Shown here piece by piece: positions 1 to 8,399 of a DNA stretch of 64,000 nt. A model generated the notes under the pieces. It was not told the DNA's origin, did no database searches, and was given only the letters and a program-made list of their open reading frames with translations. Position 1 is the first letter of the stretch. Every line of letters begins with the position of its first letter. Source of the stretch: RGIG6353 sp045653035 (GTDB taxonomy: Bacteria > Bacillota > Clostridia > Oscillospirales > SIG627); NCBI GenBank assembly GCA_045653035.1, contig JAZOLO010000006.1:24593-88592 (forward strand), in the 5' to 3' direction. The position numbers and the translations under genes were made by a program.

Positions 1-366
1 GCAGAGGTGCTTGGTATTCCCGTTTTACCCTTTGCTATCGGTGTTTATCTCCCTGTACAGCTGAATGCTTGTATCATGGTGGGTGGTATCGTAAGATTTT
101 TTATGGACAGAATTAAGAACGAAGAAAAGAGAAAGACTGCTACAAGCAACGGTATCCTCTTCTGCTCGGGTATGATAGCAGGTGAGGGACTCGTAGGTAT
201 TCTTCTTGCGGTTATTGCAATATTCGGCGTTGATAAGATGCTTGATTTATCAGCCAAACTCGGTCTCTCTACACTTTGGTCAAGCCTTGGCTCACTTGTT
301 GTTTTTGCCGCAATAGTTCTTGTTCTTGTTAAATTCTGCCTTGGCAAGAAAGAGAAAAAACAATGA
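1..366 (+). CDS. OPT family oligopeptide transporter, C-terminal part (5' end outside window)
   Basis: The reading frame is open from base 1, so the gene starts upstream of the window and only about 121 C-terminal residues are visible. They include hydrophobic stretches and the segment GIPVLPFAIGVYLPVQLNA, which I recognise as typical of the last part of OPT (oligopeptide transporter) permeases, followed by a final membrane helix and a basic tail (LGKKEKKQ). OPT proteins are proton-coupled importers of short peptides or metal-peptide complexes. The stop codon overlaps the start of the PqqD-like gene (ATGA), so the two are translationally coupled. Substrate cannot be told from this fragment. 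Confidence 0.85.
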   Translation, partial: AEVLGIPVLPFAIGVYLPVQLNACIMVGGIVRFFMDRIKNEEKRKTATSNGILFCSGMIAGEGLVGILLAVIAIFGVDKMLDLSAKLGLSTLWSSLGSLVVFAAIVLVLVKFCLGKKEKKQ

Positions 367-716
367 AGAAAAAGACAGTAATTCAAAAGAATTACCTTGA
401 AAAGATACCCTGTCGCCCCTTTGAAATAAACTGGAAAAAGGACGAAGAGGGAATAGTAACTCTCGAAATAGAGAATTGCGGTTTTATGAACAGGGTAGCT
501 CAAAAGCTTTTCCGCAAGCCCAAAATAAGCTTTATCCACCTTGACGAGCTGGGAAGCTTTTTGTGGGAGATTATTGATGGTGAGAAATCAATTCTCGACC
601 TTGGACTTCTTGTCAAAGAAAAATTTGGTGAAAAAGCCCAACCACTCTACGAAAGACTCGCAAAGTATTTTATGATACTTGACTCCTACGGCTTTGTGAA
701 ATGGGCAAATAAATGA
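363..716 (+). CDS. PqqD family protein
   Basis: A 117-residue protein with the PqqD fold signature: a basic N-terminus, then FIHLDELGSFLWEIIDGEKS followed by a helical segment ending in a hydrophobic LDSYGFV strand. PqqD-like domains bind precursor peptides in RiPP pathways, but many stand-alone copies in Clostridia have no known peptide. The start ATG overlaps the stop of the OPT transporter, implying one operon and possibly a peptide-related role (inference). No radical SAM maturase or precursor peptide gene is visible next to it, though the upstream side is cut off. A promoter and T-box leader begin directly after the stop, so this gene ends its operon. Confidence 0.75.
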   Translation: MKKKTVIQKNYLEKIPCRPFEINWKKDEEGIVTLEIENCGFMNRVAQKLFRKPKISFIHLDELGSFLWEIIDGEKSILDLGLLVKEKFGEKAQPLYERLAKYFMILDSYGFVKWANK

Positions 717-726
717 CAAAAAAATC

Positions 727-755
727 TTGACATTTTTACTTTATTGTGCTAAAAT
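727..755 (+). promoter_or_regulatory. sigma-A type promoter of the T-box operon
   Basis: TTGACA at 727-732 and TAAAAT at 750-755 with a 17-base spacer, placed just upstream of the T-box leader. This is a near-consensus vegetative promoter and would start transcription at about 762. Confidence 0.8.
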
Positions 756-759
756 ACCA

Positions 760-1037
760 CTATCATCTAAATGCGTTGAGCAGAAACAAGTAGAAATTCA
801 GTAGAGCCACAAGAGAGTTGTCGGTTGGTGCGAGACAACGGCAGTCTGATTTTTGAATACCTTCTGTTAGCAGTGCACCGAAAGGAAACGAGTAGGCTGC
901 AACGGGAGTTCCCGTAACAGAACAAGGGTATAGCAAGTACCCGTAAAGGTCGGAGCTGTGAAACTTCGGCGAACAGAGGTGGTACCACGGTTTTGAAGAA
1001 ATCGTCCTCTTTGAAAAAAGAGGACGTTATTTTTTTC
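760..1037 (+). promoter_or_regulatory. T-box leader, tyrosine-type specifier
   Basis: The leader holds the T-box core GAGGTGGTACCACGG (976-990) and a terminator hairpin CGTCCTCT/AGAGGACG (1003-1026) with a T tract. Stem I can be drawn: GCAGAA (780-785) pairs with TTCTGT (862-867). Above it the AGTA motif (789-792) faces GAA (855-857), the loop-E arrangement that precedes the specifier in known T-boxes, so the specifier is TAC (858-860), tyrosine. The distal AGAGAG and GGTTGGTGCGAG elements (812-834) are also present. Uncharged tRNA-Tyr would stabilise the antiterminator and switch on the downstream aryl-acid operon. Family assignment is secure; the specifier is a manual reading. Confidence 0.92.
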
Positions 1038-1090
1038 CATTGGATTACGTTCTCTTCCTTGCAAAATAAAAAAAGAAAGAAGGGACTTGA

Positions 1091-2662
1091 ATGGAAACAC
1101 AAATTCTTACAAGTATTATGCTTGTAATATTCTTCGCAGTAATGATTGGTGTCGGACTTTTTTGCCGCCGCCACTCCACAAACGTTGACGGATTCGTCCT
1201 CGGTGGCAGAAGCGTCGGTCCTTGGCTTACAGCCTTTGCATATGGCACAAGCTACTTTTCGGCGGTTATCTTTGTCGGCTATGCGGGACAGTTCGGCTGG
1301 GCTTTCGGTATGGCGTCCACATGGATAGGTCTCGGCAACGCATTTATCGGCTCACTTCTTGCATGGGTGATACTCGGCAGAAGAACGAGAGTTATGACAA
1401 AGCATCTTGAAAGCAAGACTATGCCTGAATTTTTTGAAAAGAGATATGACTCAAAGGCACTTAAAATAGTTGCTTCATTCATCGTTTTCGTATTCCTTAT
1501 TCCTTATACGGCATCTCTCTACAATGGACTTTCAAGCCTTTTTAATATGGCTTTCGGTATTCCTTACCCAGTTGTAATTGCAGTTATGGCAGTCCTTACG
1601 GGAATTTACGTAATATACGGCGGATATATGGCAACTGCCATAAACGATTTCATTCAGGGAATTATTATGCTTGTTGGTATCGTTGCTGTTATAACGGCGG
1701 TGATAGTATCAAAGGGTGGCTTTACCGAGGCTTACTCGGCACTTGCTGAAATTCCACACGAAACAATGTCGGGAGCGTATGCGTCATTTCTTGGACCTGA
1801 ACCCGTATTCCTTTTCTTTGTAGTAATTCTTACATCTCTTGGCACTTGGGGACTTCCTCAGATGGTTGGTAAATTCTACTCCATCAATAACGAGGAGGCA
1901 ATAAACAAGGGTACTATTATTTCAACTATATTTGCTATTATCGTTGCAGGGGGCTGTTACTTCCTCGGAGGATTTGGCAGACTTTTTGACAGTGAGGCTC
2001 TTTACGCCAATGGAAAACTCATGAATGACAAAATTATTCCTTCGATGCTTTCAGACCTTTCACCTATAATTGTTGCGATAGTTATAGTGCTTGTTCTTGC
2101 GGCATCAATGTCAACTCTCTCCTCACTTGTACTTACCTCTGCATCAACTCTTACTCTTGACGTTGTTGCCCCCGCATCAAAAAAAGAAATGACAGAAAAG
2201 GAAAAGCTTCTCACACTCCGTCTTTTCATAGTGTTCTTTATTGTTGTTTCGGCAGTAATTGCAATAGTCAAGGATATGTTCCCGGGCTTTACCTTCATTG
2301 CACAGATGATGGGCGTATCATGGGGTGCTTTGGCAGGTGCATTCCTCCCTCCTTTCCTCTACGGACTCTACTCCAAAAAGGTTACAAAGGCGGCAGTTCT
2401 TTGTTCCTTTATATTCGGTACTGGTATTGAGGTAATTCAGCTTTTAAAGGACTTTGGACTTTTCACTATAGATGGCGGTTTCCTCGGCTTCGTATTTACA
2501 AACTCTCTCTACTCAGGCGTATTTGCGATAGCGGGCGGACTTATCCTCGTTCCCGTTGTCAGCCTCTTTACTCCAAAGCTGAACAAAGAGGAAACGGATA
2601 AGATGTTCTCCTGCTACGAAAGAGAAGTTAAGGTTTACTCAAAACAGTCACTTGGAAAATAA
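1091..2662 (+). CDS. sodium:solute symporter (SSS family)
   Basis: A 523-residue polytopic membrane protein of normal length for the SSS/PutP family, with about 13 hydrophobic segments and family motifs such as FVLGGRSVGPWLTAFAYGTS near the N-terminus, IYVIYGGYMATAINDFIQG in the middle and ASMSTLSSLVLTSAS later. SSS proteins couple Na+ entry to uptake of amino acids, sugars or organic acids. It is the first gene after the tyrosine T-box, so its substrate is probably tyrosine or a precursor. Given the CoA ligases and iorAB that follow, an aryl acetate such as 4-hydroxyphenylacetate is an attractive but unproven substrate. Confidence 0.9.
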   Translation: METQILTSIMLVIFFAVMIGVGLFCRRHSTNVDGFVLGGRSVGPWLTAFAYGTSYFSAVIFVGYAGQFGWAFGMASTWIGLGNAFIGSLLAWVILGRRTRVMTKHLESKTMPEFFEKRYDSKALKIVASFIVFVFLIPYTASLYNGLSSLFNMAFGIPYPVVIAVMAVLTGIYVIYGGYMATAINDFIQGIIMLVGIVAVITAVIVSKGGFTEAYSALAEIPHETMSGAYASFLGPEPVFLFFVVILTSLGTWGLPQMVGKFYSINNEEAINKGTIISTIFAIIVAGGCYFLGGFGRLFDSEALYANGKLMNDKIIPSMLSDLSPIIVAIVIVLVLAASMSTLSSLVLTSASTLTLDVVAPASKKEMTEKEKLLTLRLFIVFFIVVSAVIAIVKDMFPGFTFIAQMMGVSWGALAGAFLPPFLYGLYSKKVTKAAVLCSFIFGTGIEVIQLLKDFGLFTIDGGFLGFVFTNSLYSGVFAIAGGLILVPVVSLFTPKLNKEETDKMFSCYEREVKVYSKQSLGK

Positions 2663-2683
2663 CTTGAAAAAGGATATATAAAA

Positions 2684-4324
2684 ATGCCTATTACAGAAAT
2701 CTTACAGAAAAATGCAGACATTTATCCCAACGACGTTGCCCTCGTTGAGATAAACCCCAAATTTGAAAGACAGCGTACCTCATGGCGTGAGTACTCCCTT
2801 ATCGAGACAAACTCACGCGAGGTATACCGAAAGGAGATTACCTGGCAGGACTTCAACTGCAAGGCAAACCGATTTGCAAACCTTCTCCTGTCAAGAGGTG
2901 TAAAACGCGGTGACAAGGTGGCAATTCTTCTCATGAACTGTCTTGAGTGGCTTCCTGTTTACTTCGGTGCACTCAAAGCAGGCACTATGGCAGTGCCTCT
3001 CAATTACCGTTATACAGGTGACGAAATCAAATACTGTCTTGACTTATCCGATGCCGACGTTCTTGTATTCGGACCTGAATTTACAGGACGTGTAGAGGAA
3101 ATATGCCACAAGGCAAAGAAGGTAAAGACGTGGCTTTACATAGGTGAGGACTGTCCTACCTTCGCGGAAAGCTACGAGGAGCTTGTAGAATACTGCTCGT
3201 CAAAGGCTCCGAAAATAAAGCTTACCGATGACGATGATGCGGCAATCTACTTCTCCTCGGGAACAACAGGCTTCCCCAAGGCTATTATACATAAGCACAG
3301 AAGTCTCATGCACGCGGCAATGACCGAGCAAAATCATCACTCACAGACAAAGGATGACGTATTCCTTTGTATTCCTCCTCTCTACCATACGGGTGCGAAG
3401 AGGCACTGAGTCGGCTCAATCCTTGTGGGAGGACGTGCGGTGCTTCTCAACGGTATTAAGCCCGAGTGGATTTTGCAGGTTGCATCTGAGGAAAGATGCT
3501 CTATCGTATGGCTTCTCGTACCCTGGGCACAGGATTTGCTTGATGCAATAGAGAGAGGCGATATAAAGCTTGAGGACTACGATTTGTCGGCTTGGCGTCT
3601 TATGCATATAGGTGCTCAGCCCGTTCCTCCAAGTCTTGTTAAGCGTTGGAAGGGATACTTCCCTCACCATGCATACGATACAAACTATGGTCTCTCTGAG
3701 TCGATAGGTCCAGGCTGTGTACACCTTGGCGTTGAAAACGAAGATAAGGTTGGTGCTATCGGAAAAGCAGGCTACGGCTGGCAGACCAAGATAGTTGACG
3801 AAGAAAGAAACGAAGTGAAGAAGGGTGAGGTAGGTGAGCTTGCAGTAAAGGGTCCCGGTGTTATGACCGCTTACTACAAGGACGAAAAGGCTACCTCCGA
3901 GGTGCTTTCCGACGGTTGGCTCTTTACGGGAGATATGGCAGAGGAGGACGAGGACGGCTTCATTTGGCTTGTTGACCGTAAGAAGGACGTTATTATATCT
4001 GGCGGTGAAAACCTTTACCCCGTACAGATTGAGGACTTCCTCCGCCGTCACGATAAGATAAACGACGTTGCGGTAATAGGACTTCCCGACCCAAGACTTG
4101 GTGAAATTGCCGCCGCTATTATTCAGGCAAAAGAAGGCGTTGAGCTTGACGAGAAGGAGATTCAGGACTTCTGTCTTGACCTTCCGAGATACAAGAGACC
4201 TCACAAGATAATATTTGCAGACGTACCTCGTAACCCGACGGGTAAAATAGAGAAGCCCAAGCTTCGCCGTATATACTGCGGTGAAAGCCTTGTAGCAAAA
4301 CAGAATGAAATCAAAAACGTGTAA
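2684..4324 (+). pseudogene. AMP-dependent acyl-CoA ligase interrupted by an in-frame TGA
   Basis: Two open segments in the same frame (2684-3409 and about 3410-4324) together encode a full-length class I adenylate-forming ligase of 546 codons. The phosphate-binding motif YFSSGTTGFPK is at about residue 189, YGLSE and the GDMAEEDEDGFIWLVDRKKD hinge region follow, and NPTGKIEK carries the C-terminal catalytic lysine. Codon 242 (3407-3409) is TGA, between KRH and VGSILVGGR; related enzymes, as I remember them, have Trp there (YHTGAKxHW), so TGG to TGA is the simplest change. No frameshift is needed. It may be a recent nonsense mutation, a sequencing error, or read through. The likely role was activation of an aryl or fatty acid with CoA in the T-box operon. 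Confidence 0.85.
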
Positions 4325-4341
4325 AATAAGGGAGACAAAAA

Positions 4342-6078
4342 ATGAAGAAATTACTGCTTGGAAATGCGGCAGTTGCAAGAGGTGCCTATGAGGCAGGCGT
4401 AAACGTTGTGTCATCATACCCAGGCACTCCTTCGACCGAGATAACCGAAGAAATTGTTAAGTTTGAAGAAATATATGCAGAGTGGGCGCCTAACGAAAAG
4501 GTAGCCGCAGAGGTTGCAATCGGTGCATCCATCGGCGGTGCAAGAGCTATGAGCTGTATGAAGCACGTAGGTCTTAACGTTATGGCAGACCCTGTTTTCA
4601 CAGTGAGCTATACAGGCGTGAACGGCGGACTTGTATTCTGTGTTGCAGACGACCCAGGAATGCACTCCTCACAGAATGAGCAGGACTCACGCCACTATGC
4701 CAAGGCTTCAAAGATTATGATGCTTGAGCCCTCCGATTCGGCAGAGTGCCGTGATATGACGAAGGCGGCTTTCGAGCTTTCTGAAAAGTTCGATACTCCC
4801 GTATTTATACGCCTTTCCACAAGAGTTTCTCACTCACAGAGCCTTGTTGAGCTTCACGATAGGGAAGAGGTAGGTATTAAGGACTACGAAAAAAATATTC
4901 CCAAATACGTTATGATGCCAGCAATGGCAATAAAGCGTCACGTTGTGGTTGAGGATAGAATAAAGGCACTCACCGCTTTTGCTGAGGAGTCGGACATTAA
5001 CAAAATTGAAAACAACGGCTCAAAGATTGGTGTTATCACTGCAGGTATCTCCTATATGTATTCAAAAGAGGCACTTCAGGATAAAGCCGATTTCTTGAAG
5101 CTCGGTATGGTTTATCCCCTCCCCGAAAAGAAGATTCTCGACTTTGCAAAGAGCCACGATAAGCTTTTCGTTATCGAAGAGCTTGACCCCGTAATCGAGG
5201 AGCATATCAAGGCACTTGGTATTGAGGTTATCGGAAAAGAAGCCTTCACCCTTCTGGGCGAGTACACTCCCGCAATGATAAAGAAGGCGGTACTTGGCGA
5301 GGACGCTCCCGAAAGCAAGGCTCTCACCGAAGCTATCCCCGTTCGTCCTCCCGTAATGTGTGCAGGCTGTCCTCACAGAGGTACCTTCTACGTACTCAAA
5401 AAGCTCGGTCTCGTGGTATCGGGCGACATCGGATGCTATACTCTCGGTGCAACACTTCCTCTCCAGTCGGTTGACACCACCATTTGTATGGGTGCATCCG
5501 TTTCGGCGGCACACGGCATGGCAAAAGCAAGAGGAGCTGAATTCAACAAGAAGCTTGTATCCGTTATAGGTGATTCCACCTTTATGCATTCGGGTATTAC
5601 AGGACTTATTGACATAGTTTACAATAAGGGTAACAATACGGTTATCATTCTTGACAACTCTATTACGGGTATGACGGGACATCAGGATAACCCCACTACA
5701 GGCTATACCATAAGAGGCGAGGAGACAAAGCAGGTAAATCTTGTAACTCTCTGTAAGTCAATAGGTATTGACAATGTTGTGGTTGCCGACCCCTTTGACG
5801 TAAAGAGCTTTGAGAAGGTAGTCAAGGCAGAGGTAGAGAGGGAAGAGCCCTCTGTAATTATTGCACAGCGTCCCTGCGCACTTCTTAAGAGTGTAAAATA
5901 TGAGGGCGTTTGCAAGATAACCGATAAATGCCGTAACTGTAAGATGTGCATGAAGCTTGGCTGTCCTGCAATTACCGTAAGAGAGGGCAAGGTGGTAATT
6001 GATGCAACTCAGTGTAACGGATGCGGACTTTGTATAAACGTTTGTCCTTTCGGTGCTATCGAAAAGGAGGAAAGATAA
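4342..6078 (+). CDS. iorA: indolepyruvate ferredoxin oxidoreductase, alpha subunit
   Basis: At 578 residues it is close to the usual IorA length. The N-terminal pyrimidine-binding half begins LLLGNAAVARGAYEAGV; the motif CAGCPHRG lies at about residue 340, the thiamine diphosphate site GDSTFMHSG at about 411, and two 4Fe-4S clusters at the C-terminus (CxxCxxCxxxxCP from residue 530 and CxxCxxCxxxCP from 558). The enzyme interconverts aryl pyruvates and aryl acetyl-CoA plus CO2 using ferredoxin. In methanogens and some anaerobes it runs in reverse to make aromatic amino acids from aryl acetates. Its last codons carry the AGGAGG site for iorB. Confidence 0.95.
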   Translation: MKKLLLGNAAVARGAYEAGVNVVSSYPGTPSTEITEEIVKFEEIYAEWAPNEKVAAEVAIGASIGGARAMSCMKHVGLNVMADPVFTVSYTGVNGGLVFCVADDPGMHSSQNEQDSRHYAKASKIMMLEPSDSAECRDMTKAAFELSEKFDTPVFIRLSTRVSHSQSLVELHDREEVGIKDYEKNIPKYVMMPAMAIKRHVVVEDRIKALTAFAEESDINKIENNGSKIGVITAGISYMYSKEALQDKADFLKLGMVYPLPEKKILDFAKSHDKLFVIEELDPVIEEHIKALGIEVIGKEAFTLLGEYTPAMIKKAVLGEDAPESKALTEAIPVRPPVMCAGCPHRGTFYVLKKLGLVVSGDIGCYTLGATLPLQSVDTTICMGASVSAAHGMAKARGAEFNKKLVSVIGDSTFMHSGITGLIDIVYNKGNNTVIILDNSITGMTGHQDNPTTGYTIRGEETKQVNLVTLCKSIGIDNVVVADPFDVKSFEKVVKAEVEREEPSVIIAQRPCALLKSVKYEGVCKITDKCRNCKMCMKLGCPAITVREGKVVIDATQCNGCGLCINVCPFGAIEKEER

Positions 6079-6079
6079 A

Positions 6080-6637
6080 ATGACGAAAAACGTAATGATT
6101 GTAGGTGTAGGCGGTCAGGGTACACTCCTTGCAAGCCGAATACTTGGTAATACAGTTATAAACGAGGGGTATGACGTAAAGGTTTCGGAGGTTCACGGAA
6201 TGAGCCAGAGAGGCGGAAGCGTTGTAACCTACGTAAAATACGGTGATAAGGTTTATTCTCCCATTGTTGACAAGGGTGAGGCGGATATTATTCTCGCTTT
6301 CGAGCTTCTCGAAGCATATCGTGCACTCCCTTATCTTAAGAAGGGCGGAAAGATTATTGTAAATAATCAGAAGATAGACCCCATGCCCGTAATTTCGGGA
6401 CTTGCTGAGTACCCTGAAAATATCGCGGAAAAGCTTGGTGACGCTACCGTTGTTGACGCACTCTCTCTTGCAAAAGAGGCAGGCAACACAAAGGCAGTAA
6501 ACGTTGTGCTCATCGGCGTTATGGCAAAAAGCACCGATATCCCTTATGAAAAGTGGGTAGAAACTATCAAGGCTACAGTACCTCCAAAATTCCTTGAAGT
6601 TAATATCCGTGCTTTTGACCTGGGATACAATCTGTAA
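6080..6637 (+). CDS. iorB: indolepyruvate ferredoxin oxidoreductase, beta subunit
   Basis: This 185-residue protein starts MTKNVMIVGVGGQGTLLAS, the standard opening of the gamma-type 2-oxoacid:ferredoxin oxidoreductase domain, and contains VHGMSQRGGSVVTYVK, a hallmark of IorB. The ATG at 6080 is chosen because AGGAGG lies 8 bases upstream within the end of iorA; an earlier in-frame start at 6053 overlaps iorA and lacks a site. It pairs with IorA in an alpha2beta2 enzyme. Spacing of one base after the iorA stop shows tight coupling. Confidence 0.95.
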   Translation: MTKNVMIVGVGGQGTLLASRILGNTVINEGYDVKVSEVHGMSQRGGSVVTYVKYGDKVYSPIVDKGEADIILAFELLEAYRALPYLKKGGKIIVNNQKIDPMPVISGLAEYPENIAEKLGDATVVDALSLAKEAGNTKAVNVVLIGVMAKSTDIPYEKWVETIKATVPPKFLEVNIRAFDLGYNL

Positions 6638-6652
6638 AGGAGGGAGCTTTTT

Positions 6653-7957
6653 ATGTCAATGTGGCAACCCCAAATTGAAGCTATGCCGAGAGAGGAGCTT
6701 GAAAAGCTTCAGAGTGAAAGACTCGTGGAACAGGTAAAGAGAATGTATGAAAAGGTAGAGCTTTTTAGAAAGAGAATGGACGAAAAGGGACTTACTCCCT
6801 CGGATATCCATGGAATAGAAGATTTACATAAGCTTCCCTTTTCCTATAAACAGGATTTAAGAGACTATTATCCTTATGGACTTTTTGCAACTCCTATGTC
6901 CGAGATAAGACGTGTACACGCCTCCTCGGGTACAACGGGTAAGCAGATTGTTGTAGGATATACCGATAACGACCTCGATATGTGGGCTAACTGCTTTGCA
7001 AGAATGCTTGCGGCAACGGGTGCCGATGAAAATTCCTTCGTACACGTCGGCTACGGTCTCGGACTCTTTACGGGAGGCTTCGGTGCACATGACGGAGCTG
7101 TTAAAATAGGTGCAACCGTTATTCCCATTTCGGCAGGTAATACCCAGCGTCAGATACAGACAATGATTGACTTCGGCTCAACGGTTCTTTGCTGTACCCC
7201 CTCTTACGCTATGTATCTCGGCGAAGCTATCGAGGAAATGGGCGTAAAGGACAAGCTCAGCCTTAAGGCGGGTATCTTCGGTGCAGAGCCCTGGACTGAA
7301 GAAATGAGATGTCAGATAGAAGAAAAGCTTAATATCAAGGCATACGATATCTACGGACTTTCCGAAATCATGGGGCCGGGTGTTTCCTACGAGTGTGAAT
7401 ACCAGTGCGGTATGCACGTTTGCGAGGACAACTTTATTCCTGAAATCATCGACCCGGATACAGGCGAGGTGCTTCCCAGAGGTGCACAGGGTGAGCTTGT
7501 ATTCACCACTATTACCAAGGAAGGCTTCCCCCTTATCCGATATAGAACAAGAGATATATGTTCTCTTAACTACGAGCCCTGTAAGTGTGGCAGAACTCAC
7601 GTCAGAATGAAAAAGCCTCAGGGAAGAACCGACGATATGCTCATTATACGCGGTGTAAACGTATTCCCCTCACAGATTGAGGAGGTACTCCTTAAGGTTG
7701 GCGGTGACGTTACACCTAACTACCAGATTGTGGTAGACAGAGTGAACAACAATGACACCTTTGAGGTTAAGGTGGAAATGAGCGAGGAGCTCTTCACCGA
7801 CGGCGTTAAGGGAATTGAGAGAGTAGAAAAGACTATTTCTGAAAACCTTCGTTCAACTCTCGGAATAGGCCCCAAGGTTACTCTCGTTAATCCCAAGTCA
7901 ATCGTCAGAAGCGAAGGCAAGGCAAAGAGAATAATAGATTTAAGAAAGCTCAGCTAA
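6653..7957 (+). CDS. paaK: phenylacetate-CoA ligase
   Basis: A 434-residue PaaK-type adenylating ligase. The nucleotide-binding motif HASSGTTGKQIVVGYT lies near residue 90, YGLSEIMGPGV is the usual adenine-site region, and RTDDMLIIRGVNVFPSQIEE begins the C-terminal domain typical of PaaK. It joins phenylacetate, hydroxyphenylacetate or indoleacetate to CoA at the cost of ATP. A strong AGGAGG site precedes the ATG, 15 bases after iorB. Together with iorAB it can make an aryl acetyl-CoA that IorAB reductively carboxylates to an aryl pyruvate; in the opposite direction it would yield ATP only if the reaction is reversed. Confidence 0.93.
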   Translation: MSMWQPQIEAMPREELEKLQSERLVEQVKRMYEKVELFRKRMDEKGLTPSDIHGIEDLHKLPFSYKQDLRDYYPYGLFATPMSEIRRVHASSGTTGKQIVVGYTDNDLDMWANCFARMLAATGADENSFVHVGYGLGLFTGGFGAHDGAVKIGATVIPISAGNTQRQIQTMIDFGSTVLCCTPSYAMYLGEAIEEMGVKDKLSLKAGIFGAEPWTEEMRCQIEEKLNIKAYDIYGLSEIMGPGVSYECEYQCGMHVCEDNFIPEIIDPDTGEVLPRGAQGELVFTTITKEGFPLIRYRTRDICSLNYEPCKCGRTHVRMKKPQGRTDDMLIIRGVNVFPSQIEEVLLKVGGDVTPNYQIVVDRVNNNDTFEVKVEMSEELFTDGVKGIERVEKTISENLRSTLGIGPKVTLVNPKSIVRSEGKAKRIIDLRKLS

Positions 7958-7970
7958 AGGAGGAAGAAAA

Positions 7971-8393
7971 ATGTTTATAAAACAGCTTTCCGTATTTGTA
8001 GAAAACAAAGTGGGCAGACTTGAAGCGATAATTGATACTCTTGGTAAAAACGGCATCAATATGAGAGCACTTTCCATTGCAGATACAACCGACTTTGGAA
8101 TACTCAGAGTCATTGTAGACGATACTGACAAGGCAAAGAAAAGCCTTCAGGAAATAGGAGTTATCGCCAAAGCGACAGACGTTATTGCAGTATATATCGA
8201 CGATAAGGCAGGAGGACTTGCCGAGGTGCTTTGTGACCTTACAGAGGAGAGCATCGGCGTTGAATATATGTACGCTTTCCTTGCACGTGATACCTCAAAG
8301 GCACTGATGGTACTTAAAGCCGACGATGAAGAAAAGGCAGAAAAGGTACTTCGCACTAAGGGCGTTGAAATGCTCGACCCCAAGGATTTATAA
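7971..8393 (+). CDS. tandem ACT domain protein
   Basis: The 140 residues form two ACT repeats: FIKQLSVFVENKVGRLEAII starts the first and IAVYIDDKAGGLAEVLCDLT the second, each with the Gly-Arg/Gly-Gly-Leu turn that marks the ligand-binding loop. Stand-alone ACT pairs often follow paaK in anaerobes. They bind amino acids, so this one probably senses an aromatic amino acid and modulates a partner enzyme (inference). AGGAGG is at 13 bases downstream of paaK, ending the operon. No terminator with a clean T tract directly follows; the palindromic element at 8400 may serve. Confidence 0.88.
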   Translation: MFIKQLSVFVENKVGRLEAIIDTLGKNGINMRALSIADTTDFGILRVIVDDTDKAKKSLQEIGVIAKATDVIAVYIDDKAGGLAEVLCDLTEESIGVEYMYAFLARDTSKALMVLKADDEEKAEKVLRTKGVEMLDPKDL

Positions 8394-8399
8394 AAAGAT

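Noticed and set aside
3407..3409. UGA recoding as selenocysteine or tryptophan genome-wide
   Set aside because: Many intact genes here end in TGA (for example copA, priA, prpC), no SECIS-like hairpin was evident, and the position is not a redox site.
3416..4417. 333-codon open frame on the minus strand
   Set aside because: It is the mirror of the acyl-CoA ligase frame; the peptide has no family motifs or ribosome site.
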